This document shows positions 11,691 through 22,779 of a stretch of 64,000 nt of DNA, one piece after another. The position numbers and the translations under genes are program-made. Source of the stretch: Saccopteryx bilineata (lineage: Eukaryota > Chordata > Mammalia > Chiroptera > Emballonuridae). The stretch's first letter is position 1. Each line of letters begins with the position of its first letter. The notes below the pieces were generated by a model. That model was given only the letters and a program-made list of their open reading frames with translations, was not told the origin of the DNA and ran no database searches. The stretch covers positions 197,478,847-197,542,846 of the forward strand of contig NC_089495.1 of the NCBI RefSeq assembly GCF_036850765.1, written 5' to 3'.

Positions 11691-11924
11691 ACATTCATGC
11701 CATATAAAAAAGTAAAAGAGAAAAATAGTAATTCGTTAGGTTGAACAAGTTGAAATTGCCATTTCTATCGGCTAAACGTGGAAAACACCCTGTAGCTACA
11801 GCATAACAGGATGATGGTCTGTACTTTACTTTTTATTATTTTGCATGCTTACGTTTGTCGGGGTGGGTATACGGGGTTCCTCTATTTCCTGTTAGAGTCT
11901 AAGGTTCATGAGAAGAAAAACAGG

Positions 11925-12000
11925 TCTTCTTTTCACCTCTATCTTCCCGGCTCTTAGCTGTATGGCTCTTGCCATATAGTACGTGCTCAATAAATACCAA
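11925..12000 (+). mobile_element. L2/MIR 3' end scrap
   Basis: TAGTACGTGCTCAATAAATA is the common L2-type 3' terminus. Confidence 0.55.
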
Positions 12001-12043
12001 ATAAATCTGATGGGGGAAAGACCCTGGTTTATATATGTAAACA

Positions 12044-12044
12044 C

Positions 12045-12103
<59 letters not shown>
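12044..12103 (+). repeat. (CT)n(CA)n compound microsatellite
   Basis: About 11 CT units run directly into about 19 CA units. Likely polymorphic. Confidence 0.97.
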
Positions 12104-12104
<1 letters not shown>

Positions 12105-14205
12105 CCATGCACACGTGCACATACATACAGAGAGAGTCTGGCATCACTCTGACCATTATAAGACACTTTGCAAGGAACGCCGGTGTGCACAGGTCCAAAG
12201 AGCTGCTATGTCGGTGCGTGGCAGACCCAGTCTGCGCCAGCCCAAGCCGGCCCGCCAGGATGGCTGAGATGCTTTCTGCTTTAGAACACAGGGCAGTCTG
12301 CCTTCCTGCACTGAAGTCAGACGTTTCCAGTCCCGGAACTGCTGATAATTCAGATTGACTGGCAATTAACCTCTCTAGGCCTCAGTTTTGTCTTCTATAA
12401 AGTGGACATTTGACAGGCTTGTGAGCCTCTGGGTGACAATTCACAGCACAGTGTCATAAGTGACGTGAGAGTGTTTCATGGTGAGCATTTCTGGCCAGCA
12501 TTGCCTAGGTAGGAAATCGGCTGGTTTAAATCAGTGGTCTGTGTTTAAAAACAATGTGGCTTTTAGCAAGGGCTACTTATTAAACAAACGAGGTGCTGCC
12601 ACAGCCTTCCTACAGTGATGGTTCAGGTCACCTGGGTCACATTATGCTCAGTGCCCGGCACACAGCACAGCTCTGCAGGGGAAGCAACTCGGTTCACGTC
12701 TGTTGAGTGAGCAGCTCCTACTAGACAGAGATCGTCATTTTCACAGCTAGGGAAACTGAGGCTCAAAGAGAAAATGCTGAGGTCACAGCCATTCTCCAGC
12801 AAACTCTGCCTGGTTTCTATGGATTAAAGAGGCACGAGGAGGAACGGGGATAGGAGGGCTGATGGGGAAGAGAAAGGATGAAGGAGAGAAGCAGCTACCA
12901 GAATTCAAGTGATAAGTTCCTATTTGAATTAAGCTGCAGCAGGAGGGACGCCATTGGGTGGATACAAGTGTGTGCTGCCTATTGTACTTTTTTGTTTCTT
13001 TATCTTCCATGGCAACCAGAAAGCTTAGAATCCGATTTAATGCTTGAGTAACAATCAGCCCTAGAGTCTAGCGGCACCTGCTTCTGCTTCCCTCCCCGAG
13101 AAGCTGTTTCCTGATTTACGTTCCTCTCTGCGACCCCTGGGAACAACCAGCCCCTGCCCTAACCCTGAAGCAGCCCGGAGGAGTTCTCACGTATTGCATT
13201 AATTGTCCCGTCCTCTGCCTCCTTATAGTTCACTAGCCCTACACCGATCGTGGGAGTAATAGCAACTGTAATTAGGTATCATAAGGATAATGATTTCATT
13301 AAAGCTTCTTTAATGGGTTCGGACATGTACAAGGAAAGGTGTTATACAACACAGTCAAACACTTTATCACCTTGTGATAATTGGAGTTGCTGAATTATAG
13401 CAACAGAGCAACCGAAGGTGATTTCCTATTTGGCCAAAGCCGTCTAGCCTCCCCCAGGCCTCCAATTATCATATTTCTTCCTGGAACCAGGTCTCAACTT
13501 CCACGCAGAGGCTGCTGCGAGCGCCGAGCCATTACAGTGGACTCTCAGCCTGCACGGGAGCTGTGAAGTTCTAATTTTCTCATTATACAACCTCATCTGT
13601 CAGCTATTTACCGGCGAGCCAGCCCTGTTCTTCAGTTCAGGTGATAAATAGGCATGAACAGCTTAGCGAGCAGAGAGGCAAATAAACATTTGAAAATGAT
13701 CAGGCTCCGAGAATCTTCTATCAGATGGTGTTATGGGTCATAGAAAATGCGAACAAACCTCGGAATGAAACATGAAGAAAAGGCTAAACCAATCTTGCCC
13801 CCTTTCACTCAGAATTGCAATGACAGCAATAGGCAATTTCTGCTGCTCCACGGGGAAGAGTCTTGGCTGGCTCTTTAGACAGTGCTGCCAAACTCAGGTG
13901 AGTTGCTAACACAACGAGGGTGACCATTTCCTGAGCACCCAATAGGTGTGCCGCAGTGTGGGAAGGCTTTAAAATGTACTGACCCCATCTGAAATCAGGA
14001 GAACAGTTTATATTCATTCATTCATTCATTTTCAGCACTGAGATCACAGCATGCCTGGAAAGTTATAAGCACCACGGAAGTATTAGCTTTCAGCCTCTAC
14101 TCATTCATATGAATGACTCAATGCCTACTTTGAGCCAAAGCACCAATATAAACATCAAAGGTGCAACCGTGAAGGAGATGGACACAATCATTACTCTCAA
14201 GCTGC
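12104..14205. other. Mostly single-copy sequence with MIR fragments, no gene seen
   Basis: MIR-like pieces: antisense at about 12355-12430 (ATTAACCTCTCTAGGCCTCA) and sense at about 12690-12795 (GGGAAACTGAGGCTCAAAGA). 13190-13340 is AT-rich with TAATTA-type sites. A short (ATTC)n run lies at about 14013-14030. No exon recognised. Confidence 0.45.
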
Positions 14206-14207
14206 TT

Positions 14208-14365
14208 ACTGTAAGGAACTGAATGTTTTTATCCCCCAAAATTCATATATTGAAGCGTATTCCCAAATGTGATGGTATTTGAAGGTGGAACCTTTGGGAG
14301 ATTAGGTCTTGAAGGTGGAGTCTTTATGACTGGGATTAGCGCCTTTATCAAAGACACTAATTACT
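14208..14365 (+). mobile_element. MaLR (MLT1/MST-type) LTR fragment
   Basis: AACTGAATGTTTTTATCCCC, then ATTCATATATTGAAG and TGTGATGGTATTTGAAGGTG match the 5' half of ERVL-MaLR LTRs. Its 3' half is absent; an L1 follows directly. A fuller relative is at 53912-54335. Confidence 0.75.
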
Positions 14366-14367
14366 TC

Positions 14368-15127
14368 AGGTAAATGCAAATCAAAAACCACTATGAGATA
14401 CTACCTCACATCAGTTAGAATGGCTATTATCAATAAGACAAGAAGTAATAAGTGTTGGAGAGAATGTGGAGAAAAAGGAACCCTCATACACCGTTGGTAG
14501 AAATGTAATTGGTACAGCCACTATGGAAAACAGCATGAAGATTCTTCGAAAAATTAAGAATAGAGTTACCATATGACCCTGCAATTCCTCTTCTGGCTAT
14601 CTACCCCCAAAATTTGAAAACATTTATTTGTGAAGATATACACATCCCTATGTTCACTGCAGCATTATTCATGGTAGCCAAGACATAAAAACAACCTAAG
14701 TGTCCTTTGATGAATGATTGGGTCAAGAAGATGCAGTATTCAACAGAAAACTACCCAGATGTAAGAAAGCTTGAAATCCTGCCATTTGCAACAACATGGA
14801 TGGCTCTTGAGAATATCATGCCGAGTGAAATATACAGTAAGTCAGATGGAAAAGGACAAGAATCATATGATTTCACTCATATTTGGGATGTAAAACAGAA
14901 AGCAAAAAAACAAAGTCATAGACAAGACAACAGCGTGGTGACTACCAGAGGAGAATGCAGAAGGTAAAGGGACTCAAGTGCATTGTGACAGATGGAAACG
15001 AGACTTCGGGTAGTGAGCACACAATGCAATTTTTGAATGATGTGCTATAAATATATTATGGAAATGTACACTTGAAACTTACATAATGTTATTAAGCAAT
15101 GTCACTCCAATAAATTTAACTTAAAAA
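14368..15127 (+). mobile_element. L1 3' end (ORF2 C-terminus + 3'UTR), 5' truncated
   Basis: Begins with AATGCAAATCAAAAACCACT, the ORF2 segment common in truncated L1s, runs through the C-terminal coding region (TTWMALENIMPSEIYSKSDG at about 14794-14853) and ends in a 3'UTR with ATAAATTTAACTTAAAAATA. Frame breaks make it non-functional. Confidence 0.88.
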
Positions 15128-15139
15128 TATATTTATTAA

Positions 15140-15317
15140 GTCCTGGCCAAATAGCTCAGTTGGTTAGAGCATTGTCCCAAAGCACAAAGGTTGCTGGTTC
15201 GATCCCCAGTCAGGGCACATACAGGAAACAGATTGATGTTCCTGTCTCTCCTCCCCGCCCCCCACCTCCCTACCTCTTTCTCTCTAAAAACAAAACAAAA
15301 CAAAAAGTTAAACATTT
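15140..15317 (+). mobile_element. VES-like bat tRNA SINE (short family)
   Basis: TCCTGGCCAAATAGCTCAGT with A box TAGCTCAGTTGG and B box GGTTCGATCCC, then CAGTCAGGGCACATACAGGA, a CT-rich segment and a CAAAA tail. It landed in the tail of the preceding L1; TTAAAAATATAT / TTAAAATATATA is a plausible duplication. Distinct from the long SINEs elsewhere in the window. Confidence 0.85.
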
Positions 15318-15539
15318 AAAATATATATATATTAAAATTTTTTTAAGATTTTTAGAAGGCGCCCTACTCCTGGCTTATTTTAAGTAGTATAGTTTTTTCG
15401 TGGCACAGACAAGCAAAAAATGTTACAAATCTGAGTAAAGAAAAAGTAAATATACAATAAAATTTTTAATTCATGGAGGAAAATCAACAAAATTTCTACT
15501 GAAAAAAAATCACATGTTCATTAATAAAAAAATACTAGC

Positions 15540-18330
15540 AGCTTTCCCAAGATTTAGAGAAAATTAGGAGAAATTTTTCTTATGATAAAAATTATAAGAA
15601 AGAGAATAATGGAGGAAAAAAACAGCAACATGACGTACAGCTAATTTATTTCCAACAGAGACCAGAACAGAAGCAGTAATAAGAAAAAAGAGCGGCATGC
15701 TTTTCCAAACTAAATAAATAAGATTATAAGGACATCTACATTTCAGATATGTGCTTTCAAACATCACTTGAATACCTAGACACATTTTGAAAAAGTTTAT
15801 GACCCAAGAATTTTAGACCCAGAAAAACTGTTTCTTTCAGGAAAGACTAGGCAATACAAGGACATTTCATCAGAAAAATCCTTCTCGAACTAAAAAGCAA
15901 CTTGAAATGATCATCAGCTAGTCAAGACATGAAACAAAATTCATAGCTCAACTTTGGGAAAATCAAAGTATGAAAGGATAATGGTGAATTTTGCAACCAG
16001 TTAAAAAGAGAAACCCCTGAATGATACTAGCAAATCTGTTTATACAGTAACACACATGTCACAAATTATTCTTAGAATAACCTGATGCAAGATACTAGAT
16101 TATGTTCATAAAACCCAAGAAGTTCAGGATAAGAGAATAACAACATGTTCACACTGTATTAGGCAGAAAACAGTCAAAAATACGATTTTATGTTCAGTTA
16201 TAAAAATTAGAACACCATCAGTTAAAGAATGCTTTTGAAAACTTAATAAAAACTACAATTCTAATTAAAATATATCTTCCAAAATAATATTTTAAAAATG
16301 TAAGGTAAATGTAGTTCTGCAGTAAATGATAATATAATGAAAAACAACAATGGGGCATAAAAATTAAAAGCATAAAACAAAGCTAAAGAAGTAATATAAA
16401 ATGATTTGAACAATAAATGCCAGTGTGTTAAATTCCACTATTAAAAGAAAAAAGAATTCCCAAATAAAGGCATAGACAAAATCCAATTAGAGATTTTTCA
16501 AGAGACACAAATGAAGTGTCTTTTTATATAAATCATTAAAAAGGCAAATGTGTATTAGGCAAATGCAAATTTTCAAAGCATATGTCCAGCATTCATATCA
16601 GATAAAGTAAATCAAAGGCACAAAAACATATTAAACAGGATGGTAAAGATTGTCACATAGTGATGAAGTCTAGGCTCCATACTGAAGATTCCACGATCAT
16701 GTCTTAGCTGGTGTTCTCCCAGAAGAACAGGAGACAAAGGCTGAAGTACAAGGACACTTAGGACATTCATTACAAAAATCGACCATATCCTAGACTAAAG
16801 CTAGACTCAGCAAACTTCAAATGATTGAAATCATGCAAAGGAAGGTCTCTGACTACAGCGGAATTAAGCTTAAAATCAGAAACAAATCATAGTGAGAAAA
16901 TCCCCGTATGTTTGTAAGTTTAAAAAGAGAAATATACTTCTAAACAACCCGTGGGTCATAAGAGAAATCACTAAGGAAATGAGGAAATATTTTTATTTAA
17001 ATCATGCTGAAAATATATCAAAATCTGAGGAATATAACTAAAACCATGCAGATAATAGGAAAAAATACAGGCTGATAATCAACGAGCTAAGAATTCAATC
17101 TCAAAAGTTTGGAAAAGGAATAGCAAATTAAACCTAAAAGAAGTGCAAGAAATAAAGTTAGGAGCAAAAATGAGTGGAACTGAAGAGCAAAGTGGAGTCT
17201 CCTGAGGTAGAAAATGTTTTCTTCAACCGTACACAGAGATTGCAAACCAAATAGGAGAAGAAACGGTGAGCTGGACTACATTACAATGAAAAATTATACT
17301 TATTTTTAAAATATCATGAAAAGAAAAAAGAAAAGAAAAATAAGTTATGAACATAAAACCAACAAAGAGTTCAGCCCAGACTATTTAAAGAACTCCTATA
17401 AGTTAATAAGATAGTCAACCCAACTGAAAAATGGGTAGGAGATTTGAATAGGTACTGTCCATAAAAGAAAATCCAAATGCCCTTCCCACCCTGAAAAGGT
17501 AGGTAGATACTCAATCTTATTAGCCATCAGAGAAGTCATATTCAAACAAGGTACCACTACACAGCCACCAGAATGGCTGAAATCCAAAGTCTGACCATGC
17601 CAAGGCACTGGCAAGGATGGCTGCACTGGATGGAGACCTTCCTTCCCTGTTGGTGGAAGTGTGTATATGGGTACGACCTCCAGAAACAGTCTGGCAGTGA
17701 AGTTAAAGACACTCTTACCCGGCAATTTCACTGCTAGTAATGCACGCTCACATGCATTAAGAAACAGATATAAGAATGTTTGTAACAGCAGTATTCATAA
17801 AAGACAAAAACTGCAAACAAACCATTCTAACTCCATTTCATCACTTATCCATTATCAACTCATTAACCCGGAAGCTGGAGAGACCCATTAACCAAAACAA
17901 CCCATTAGTAGTCAAATGAACAAATAAACGGTGGTATAGTCATGTAATAGAATAAACAAATAAATTGCAGTATATTCATACAATGAAATAAACAGCAATT
18001 GAAATGAGTGAACCACGGCTACACATCAGAAATGAACCTCACAGAGATAATATGTAGCCAGCTATGCCAGACAGACAAGAATGAACTTGCATTACTCCAT
18101 TTATGTAAAGTTCAAACAACAGGAAAAGCCAAACTAGACTGTTTAGGTACACATGTGTAGGTGGGAATATTAAAAGGAAAAGCAAGGAAGTAATTACCAT
18201 GAAAGTCCAGAGAGCAGTTACTTTGGGGGGGGGGGTGCAAAATAGAGTAGCAATTGGATAGAGATACAAAGGCAACTCGGGACTGCCTTCTGCAGTTCTG
18301 AGTCTAGGCTTACACACTTCCTGTCACACT
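15540..18330 (+). mobile_element. Old L1 (L1M-type) remnants
   Basis: AT-rich, heavily mutated L1. ORF2-like text is clear at about 16780-17200 (CCGTGGGTCATAAGAGAAAT, the CATGGGTCAAAGAAGAAAT analogue) and 17400-18330 (ACTGAAAAATGGGTAGGAG; CCTGTTGGTGGAAGTGT). All frames are broken. The part before 16600 is less certain. Confidence 0.7.
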
Positions 18331-18339
18331 CTTGTAGCT

Positions 18340-18501
18340 CTACCACCATCATGTGAGCAAGCCTAGACCAGCCTTCTAGAAAATAAGAGTGCACATGGAG
18401 TAGAAAGAGAACATCCTAGCTGAGGGCACCCCTTGATTAACCAGTCCCCAGCTGGCCCGGCAGCTGACCACTCATTCAAGACCAGAAGAACCTCTCATCT
18501 G
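18340..18501 (+). mobile_element. Ancient repeat, left part, split by the LTR
   Basis: AGCTGGCCCGGCAGCTGACC belongs to an old interspersed family I cannot name; its right part resumes at 18956 after the LTR insertion. Confidence 0.5.
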
Positions 18502-18560
18502 TGTAGCATCCACCGGGTATGAGAACAAACATCGGAGACTTTCAGGAGTTAAGATGTTAC

Positions 18561-18566
18561 TTTATT
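18561..18566 (-). terminator. LTR poly(A) signal AATAAA
   Basis: TTTATT on the plus strand. It lies about 105 bp downstream of the LTR TATA box in the element's own orientation. Confidence 0.6.
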
Positions 18567-18670
18567 GGCCAGTTTAACCTGCGCAGGGGTGAACTCCCAA
18601 GATGTCCGGAGACACCGTGCCCACAAGGAGCTGCAAACGGAAGCCGCACCTGGAGCTTACAGCCAGGCCG

Positions 18671-18677
18671 TTATATA
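18671..18677 (-). promoter_or_regulatory. LTR TATA box (TATATAA)
   Basis: TTATATA on the plus strand, between the presumed U3 enhancer repeat and the poly(A) signal. Present-day activity unknown. Confidence 0.55.
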
Positions 18678-18859
18678 TCCTAAGTGAGCAAGCATAGTAC
18701 AGAAGCAGCTGTGGCAGTTTAGCTATTGGCTAGGGAGGTCACACACAGCATAGCTGCAGGGGCCGGTTTTACCTTAGTGGCGAATTTCAAACCTAAACTT
18801 CTGATAAGGGTCTCTGACCTTCTTTGTTCCCAGCCTCACAGGAGCCATATCAGCACTTA

Positions 18860-18931
18860 CTGTTCCTTCAATAGTTACACTCTTTGCAGCACTCCCTGTT
18901 CCTTCAATAGTTACACTCTTTGGCAGCCTCA
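18860..18931 (-). repeat. 36-bp direct repeat in LTR U3
   Basis: Two copies starting at 18860 and 18896 share an identical block of at least 26 bp that includes CAATAGTTACACTCTTT. Its U3 position is the usual place of retroviral enhancer repeats. Confidence 0.85.
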
Positions 18932-18955
18932 GTACTCCCTGAATCTAACAGTCTG

Positions 18956-19066
18956 AACCCAGCCCCAACTGCCAAACCACAAAATCATGTTGGTTTCTTT
19001 TTTTTAAGGCATTACATTTTGGAGTGGGTTTTTTTTTATGCAGCAAAAGCTAACTGATATACTATG
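18956..19066 (+). mobile_element. Ancient repeat, right part, after the LTR
   Basis: AACCCAGCCCCAACTGCC to AGCTAACTGATATACT is the 3' part of the repeat interrupted at 18501. Confidence 0.5.
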
Positions 19067-20055
19067 AGAACTATTGGTTCAGCATTAGACAAGAGGTAGC
19101 CTGAATGAAGGAAGGCCCAGCCGTCTTATTTGAGTGACTGAGAAACGCATGTTCACTTGTCTCTCTAGCCTATACTCTGTTTTACTCTTGGCCCTTGTAA
19201 ACTGTGCTGCAAGCAAAAGCGTCAGGCCAAATCCAGAGGTGACTCAAGGAGAATGGGAGGCTACTCCTTGTCCAAATTTAAGGGAAAATAAGGAGACATT
19301 TGGCTTTGTTTCTGGAAATATTGATAAATCAATTTTTCATTTGTAGTTTGCAATAACAAAATATACCTGCAGAAATGAAAATAGGTGAAACTTTATTATT
19401 GACATTTCTATAAGAAAAATTACTTACTGTGGGTCTGAAACTAACTCATAACCTTTTGTCACATGAAACCATTTTTTTTTCTTAATATAATCTTTGAAAT
19501 GCAGTGTTGCTAGTAGTATGATTGTTTTATACCAGAAAAGATTGTAAAAAAAAAAATAGAGAAATGTATATGGGAATCTTTCATAATAATGGATGCATTT
19601 CTTTTTACTTATAAAAAAAAGTGTTAAGTATCATTCTATGATAATAAATTTGAAATCTTGAATAAAATAAATTTGGGCAATTTACATTTTCCTAAAGAAT
19701 CTTTGAGAAGTTGAAAAACTCCAGCAAACCATTAATCATGTAGGAAATATTCTGAGGAGAAAGTGACTATATTCTTGTGAATAAAAATATAAGAAATCCA
19801 ATTCACACTCGCCTTGGCACAAAGGGATTTACTGAGGTGATAATGGGGCATTCCTTGCAACTGTAGGAATGAGAGACACTCCCTACAGCTGTGTGTCAGG
19901 AAGAGCCAGAACCAGACACTGAAGTCATCAGCACTCTTGATCATTTTCATCATTTTTCTCAGAGTAGCCAATTCATTCTGTCCCTCACGTGGCAAGGATC
20001 CAGTTTAGCTGTAATTCCTGATTCCTCATCCCAAGTCTCCCACAATCAAAAAGGG
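19067..20055. other. AT-rich single-copy sequence, no gene seen
   Basis: No confident repeat or exon. A short open frame with a hydrophobic start at 19134-19346 has no homologue I recognise and no supporting context. Confidence 0.4.
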
Positions 20056-20361
20056 ATTGCCCCTGGACTACATCAAACTAAAACTCTTTTGAACAGCAAT
20101 GGAAACCATCAACAAGACAAGAAGGCAATCTACTGAATGGGAGAGGATATTTGCAAATGATACTTCTGATATGGTGCCAGTATCCAAAATATACAAAGAA
20201 CTCACCAACTCAAAATCAAAAAAACAAACAATCTAATTAAAAAATGGGCAGAGGATCTGAATAGACAATTCTCCAAAGAGGACATACAGATGGCCAAGGA
20301 CACATGAAAAGATGCTCCACATCACTAATCATCAGGGAAATCCAAGTCAAAACCACAATAA

Positions 20362-20760
20362 GCCCTGGCTGGTTGGCTCAGTGGTAGAGTGTCAGCCTGG
20401 TATGTGGAAGTTCCGAGTTCAGTTCCTGGTCAGGGCATACAGGAGAAGCGCCCATCTGCTTCTCCACCCTTTCCCCTCCCCTTACTCTCTATCTCTCTCA
20501 TCCCCTCCCAGAGCCAAGGCTCCACTGGAGCAAAATCAGCCTGTGCACTGAGGACAGCTCCATGGCCTCTGCCTCGGGTGCTAGAATGGCTCCAGTGGCA
20601 ATGGAGCAACAGCCCAAATGGGCAGAGCATCACCCCCTGGTGGGCGTGCCAGGTGGATCCAGGTCGGCAAATGCGAGAATCTGTCTGACTGCCTCCACAC
20701 TTTAACTTTGGAAAAATACCCCAAAAGAATAAATTAATTAAAAATAAATAAAATAAAATA
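20362..20760 (+). mobile_element. Bat tRNA-derived SINE (long family), diverged
   Basis: GCCCTGGCTGGTTGGCTCAG head, full body and a tail of AAATA units. Inserted in the L1 between ACCACAATA and ACACCTCCC. It contains CACCCCCTGGTGG (20631-20643), one change from the CTCF-like core. Confidence 0.92.
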
Positions 20761-20925
20761 ACACCTCCCACCTGTCAGAATGGCTATTATCAAAAAGACA
20801 ACAAATAATAAGTATTGGCGAGAATATAGAGAACAGGAAAACTTCATGCACTGTTGGTGGGATTGTAAACTGATAACAGCCACTATGGAAAACATTATGG
20901 ACACTTCTCAAAATATTAAAAATAG

Positions 20926-21020
20926 AACTAGTATACAATCCAACAATTCCACTTCTGGCATTTATTTTTAGGTGAGAGGAGGGGAGATAGTGAGGCAAAT
21001 TCCCACATGCACCCCAAGCA
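20926..21020 (+). repeat. Inverted duplication, arm 1
   Basis: 95 bp whose reverse complement recurs at 21488-21582 with two internal mismatches (near 20933 and in GGCAAATTCC versus GGCATATTCC). Bases 20926-20960 are L1 and 20961-21020 are SINE, so the arm crosses a transposon junction. Confidence 0.92.
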
Positions 21021-21287
21021 GGATCCACCTGGCAACCCCGTCTGAAGCCAATGCTCAATACCAAGCTATTTTTAGCACCTAACGCTGACATGCTCAGACC
21101 AGTCAAGCCATCCTCAGCACCTGGGGCCACACTCAAACCAATCACGCAACTGGCTGCAGGAGGGAAAGAGGGAGAAAAGGGGGAGATGGAGGGAGAAGCA
21201 GATGGTTGCTTCTCCTGTGTGCCCTGACCGGGAATCAAACCTGGAAGTCTGGGCTGATGCTCTATCCACTGAGCCACCAGCCAGGGC
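20961..21287 (-). mobile_element. Bat tRNA-derived SINE, older sublineage, antisense
   Basis: Reads from the tail (TTTATTTTTA) back to the head CCAGCCAGGGC. The body has GCTCAAACCAATCACGC-type text shared with the fragment at 37941-38112. Flanks ACTTCTGGCATTT / AATTCTGGTATTT fit a diverged target-site duplication. Confidence 0.85.
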
Positions 21288-21476
21288 CCAATTCTGGTAT
21301 TTTTTTAAGAAAATGAAAAGAATAATTCATAATGATATATGTACCCATATGTTCATGGCAGCAGTATTTACAATAGCCAAGTTACACAAACAACCTAGGT
21401 ATCCATTGATAAATGAATGGATAAAGAAGAGGTGGTACATATAAACAATGGAATATTATTCAGCCATAAAATATAT

Positions 21477-21511
21477 ATATTCCCACATGCTTGGGGTGCA
21501 TGTGGGAATAT
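21477..21511. repeat. Perfect 14-bp hairpin at the duplication breakpoint
   Basis: ATATTCCCACATGC (21477-21490) and GCATGTGGGAATAT (21498-21511) form a perfect inverted repeat with a 7-base loop, overlapping the outer edge of arm 2. Confidence 0.9.
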
Positions 21512-21582
21512 GCCTCACTATCTCCCCTCCTCTCACCTAAAAATAAATGCCAGAAGTGGAATTGTTGGATTGTACACTAGTT
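21488..21582 (-). repeat. Inverted duplication, arm 2
   Basis: Reverse complement of 20926-21020. It replaces a short piece of L1 between CAGCCATAAAA (ending about 21469) and CCATTTGCAAC (about 21600); AT dinucleotide runs flank it on both sides. Confidence 0.92.
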
Positions 21583-22189
21583 ATATATATATATACATGG
21601 CCATTTGCAACAATATGAATGGACCTAGAAGGTTTTATGCTAAGTGAAAAAAAGTCAGACAGAGAAAGACAAATACTGTATGATTTCACGTATATGTAGA
21701 ATCTATAAAACAAACACAAATGAACAAAGAAAACAGGAACAGACTCCTAGGTACAGAGAACAATCTGCTGGTTGTCAGAGGAAGGAGGTGGGAGATGGGT
21801 GGAAGAGGAGAAGGGGATTAAAAGTATACAAACTTTCAGTTATAAAATAAGTCACAGGGATGTAACATACAGCAGAGGGAATACAGTCAATAATATTGTA
21901 ATGACTGATTACTAGACTTACCATGGTGATCACTACGGAAGTTATATTAATGATGGATTGCTATGTTGTGCACCTGAAACTAATATAATATTGTATGTCA
22001 ACTATAATTTGAAATACTTTTTGAACAATTAAAATTAGAATCAATCACATAAAAATAAAAATAAAAAAATCCTAGAAAAGAATCAGCTCTAGCCAAAGCA
22101 GCAAACTTCCATAAACACCTGCAGACACAGGGAGCCCACCTGTGTCTGCTGCTGTCACTCCTGAAAAGGAGGAAGCTGTTATACAGTGA

Positions 22190-22330
22190 AAATAAATGAT
22201 GATGCATGTTTACTAAATTTATTGTGATGATCAGTTCACACTATATGAAAGTCAAGACATCATGCTGTGGACCTTAAACTTACACAGCGCTGTATGTCAA
22301 CTGTATCTCAATTAAACTGGGGAGAAAAAA
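22190..22330 (+). mobile_element. Second L1 3' terminus
   Basis: TTTACTAAATTTATTGTGAT and TGTATGTCAACTGTATCTCA repeat the terminal 3'UTR text just seen at 21900-22010, so this is a separate L1 end. Confidence 0.7.
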
Positions 22331-22779
22331 GAATGAATTACCTTCATGAAAGGGGCAAAATCCTAGCTCTTTTACAGGTAGCTTCTTCAAAAATTCAAAC
22401 AGCAGATATTTAGCATAATAAACAAACTCTTGCCAAGCACAGAAAAAAATAAACTAAAAGACCACCTCCTCTATTTTTCCGAGTTAGCAGAACTGAATAC
22501 CAAAAACAGAAGGAAAAAAAAAAGAAAACCTTAGGTCAATTTCACATATATATTAGTATAGCTGCAAAATAACTAATGCAATGGTATCAAATGTAATTTG
22601 AATTTAAACTAGGTGAAAAACATGAGAGGCATTGCTATTCAGAAACATAATAAAGATGTTCAGTTACTTAGCATTGGCCTAGAAGTGCTGGTAATGGAAA
22701 AAAAAAGAGAAAGAAAAGGAGAGAGATGATTGAAGGGGAGGCAGGAGAAGTAAAGGAAGAAAGAATAATATTGGAAAAT

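Larger units (their letters stand above)
18502..18950 (-). mobile_element. Solo endogenous-retrovirus LTR, antisense
   Basis: On the minus strand the 449-bp element starts TGTTAGATTC and ends GGATGCTACA, giving TGT...ACA ends. Flanking 5-bp sequences ATCTG (18497-18501) and GTCTG (18951-18955) fit a target-site duplication with one change, and the host repeat is continuous across them. TATATAA (18671-18677) and AATAAA (18561-18566) fall in U3-R order, and the U3 carries a direct repeat. No gag, pol or env is present: internal sequence was lost, presumably by LTR-LTR recombination (inference). The 5-bp duplication does not settle the ERV class. Confidence 0.75.
20056..22015 (+). mobile_element. 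L1 (L1MA-like) ORF2 3' part and 3'UTR, with two nested SINEs
   Basis: ORF2-like text begins at about 20060 (TTGCCCCTGGACTACATCAA). It is interrupted by SINEs at 20362-20760 and 20961-21287, resumes to about 21469, carries an aberrant inverted copy (21477-21582), and continues from CCATTTGCAACAATATGAAT (21600) to a 3'UTR with GCACCTGAAACTAATATAAT. Non-coding. Confidence 0.85.

Noticed and set aside
18502..18950. A full provirus
   Set aside because: Only one LTR is present and the flanks rejoin the interrupted host repeat directly; no internal retroviral genes in the window.
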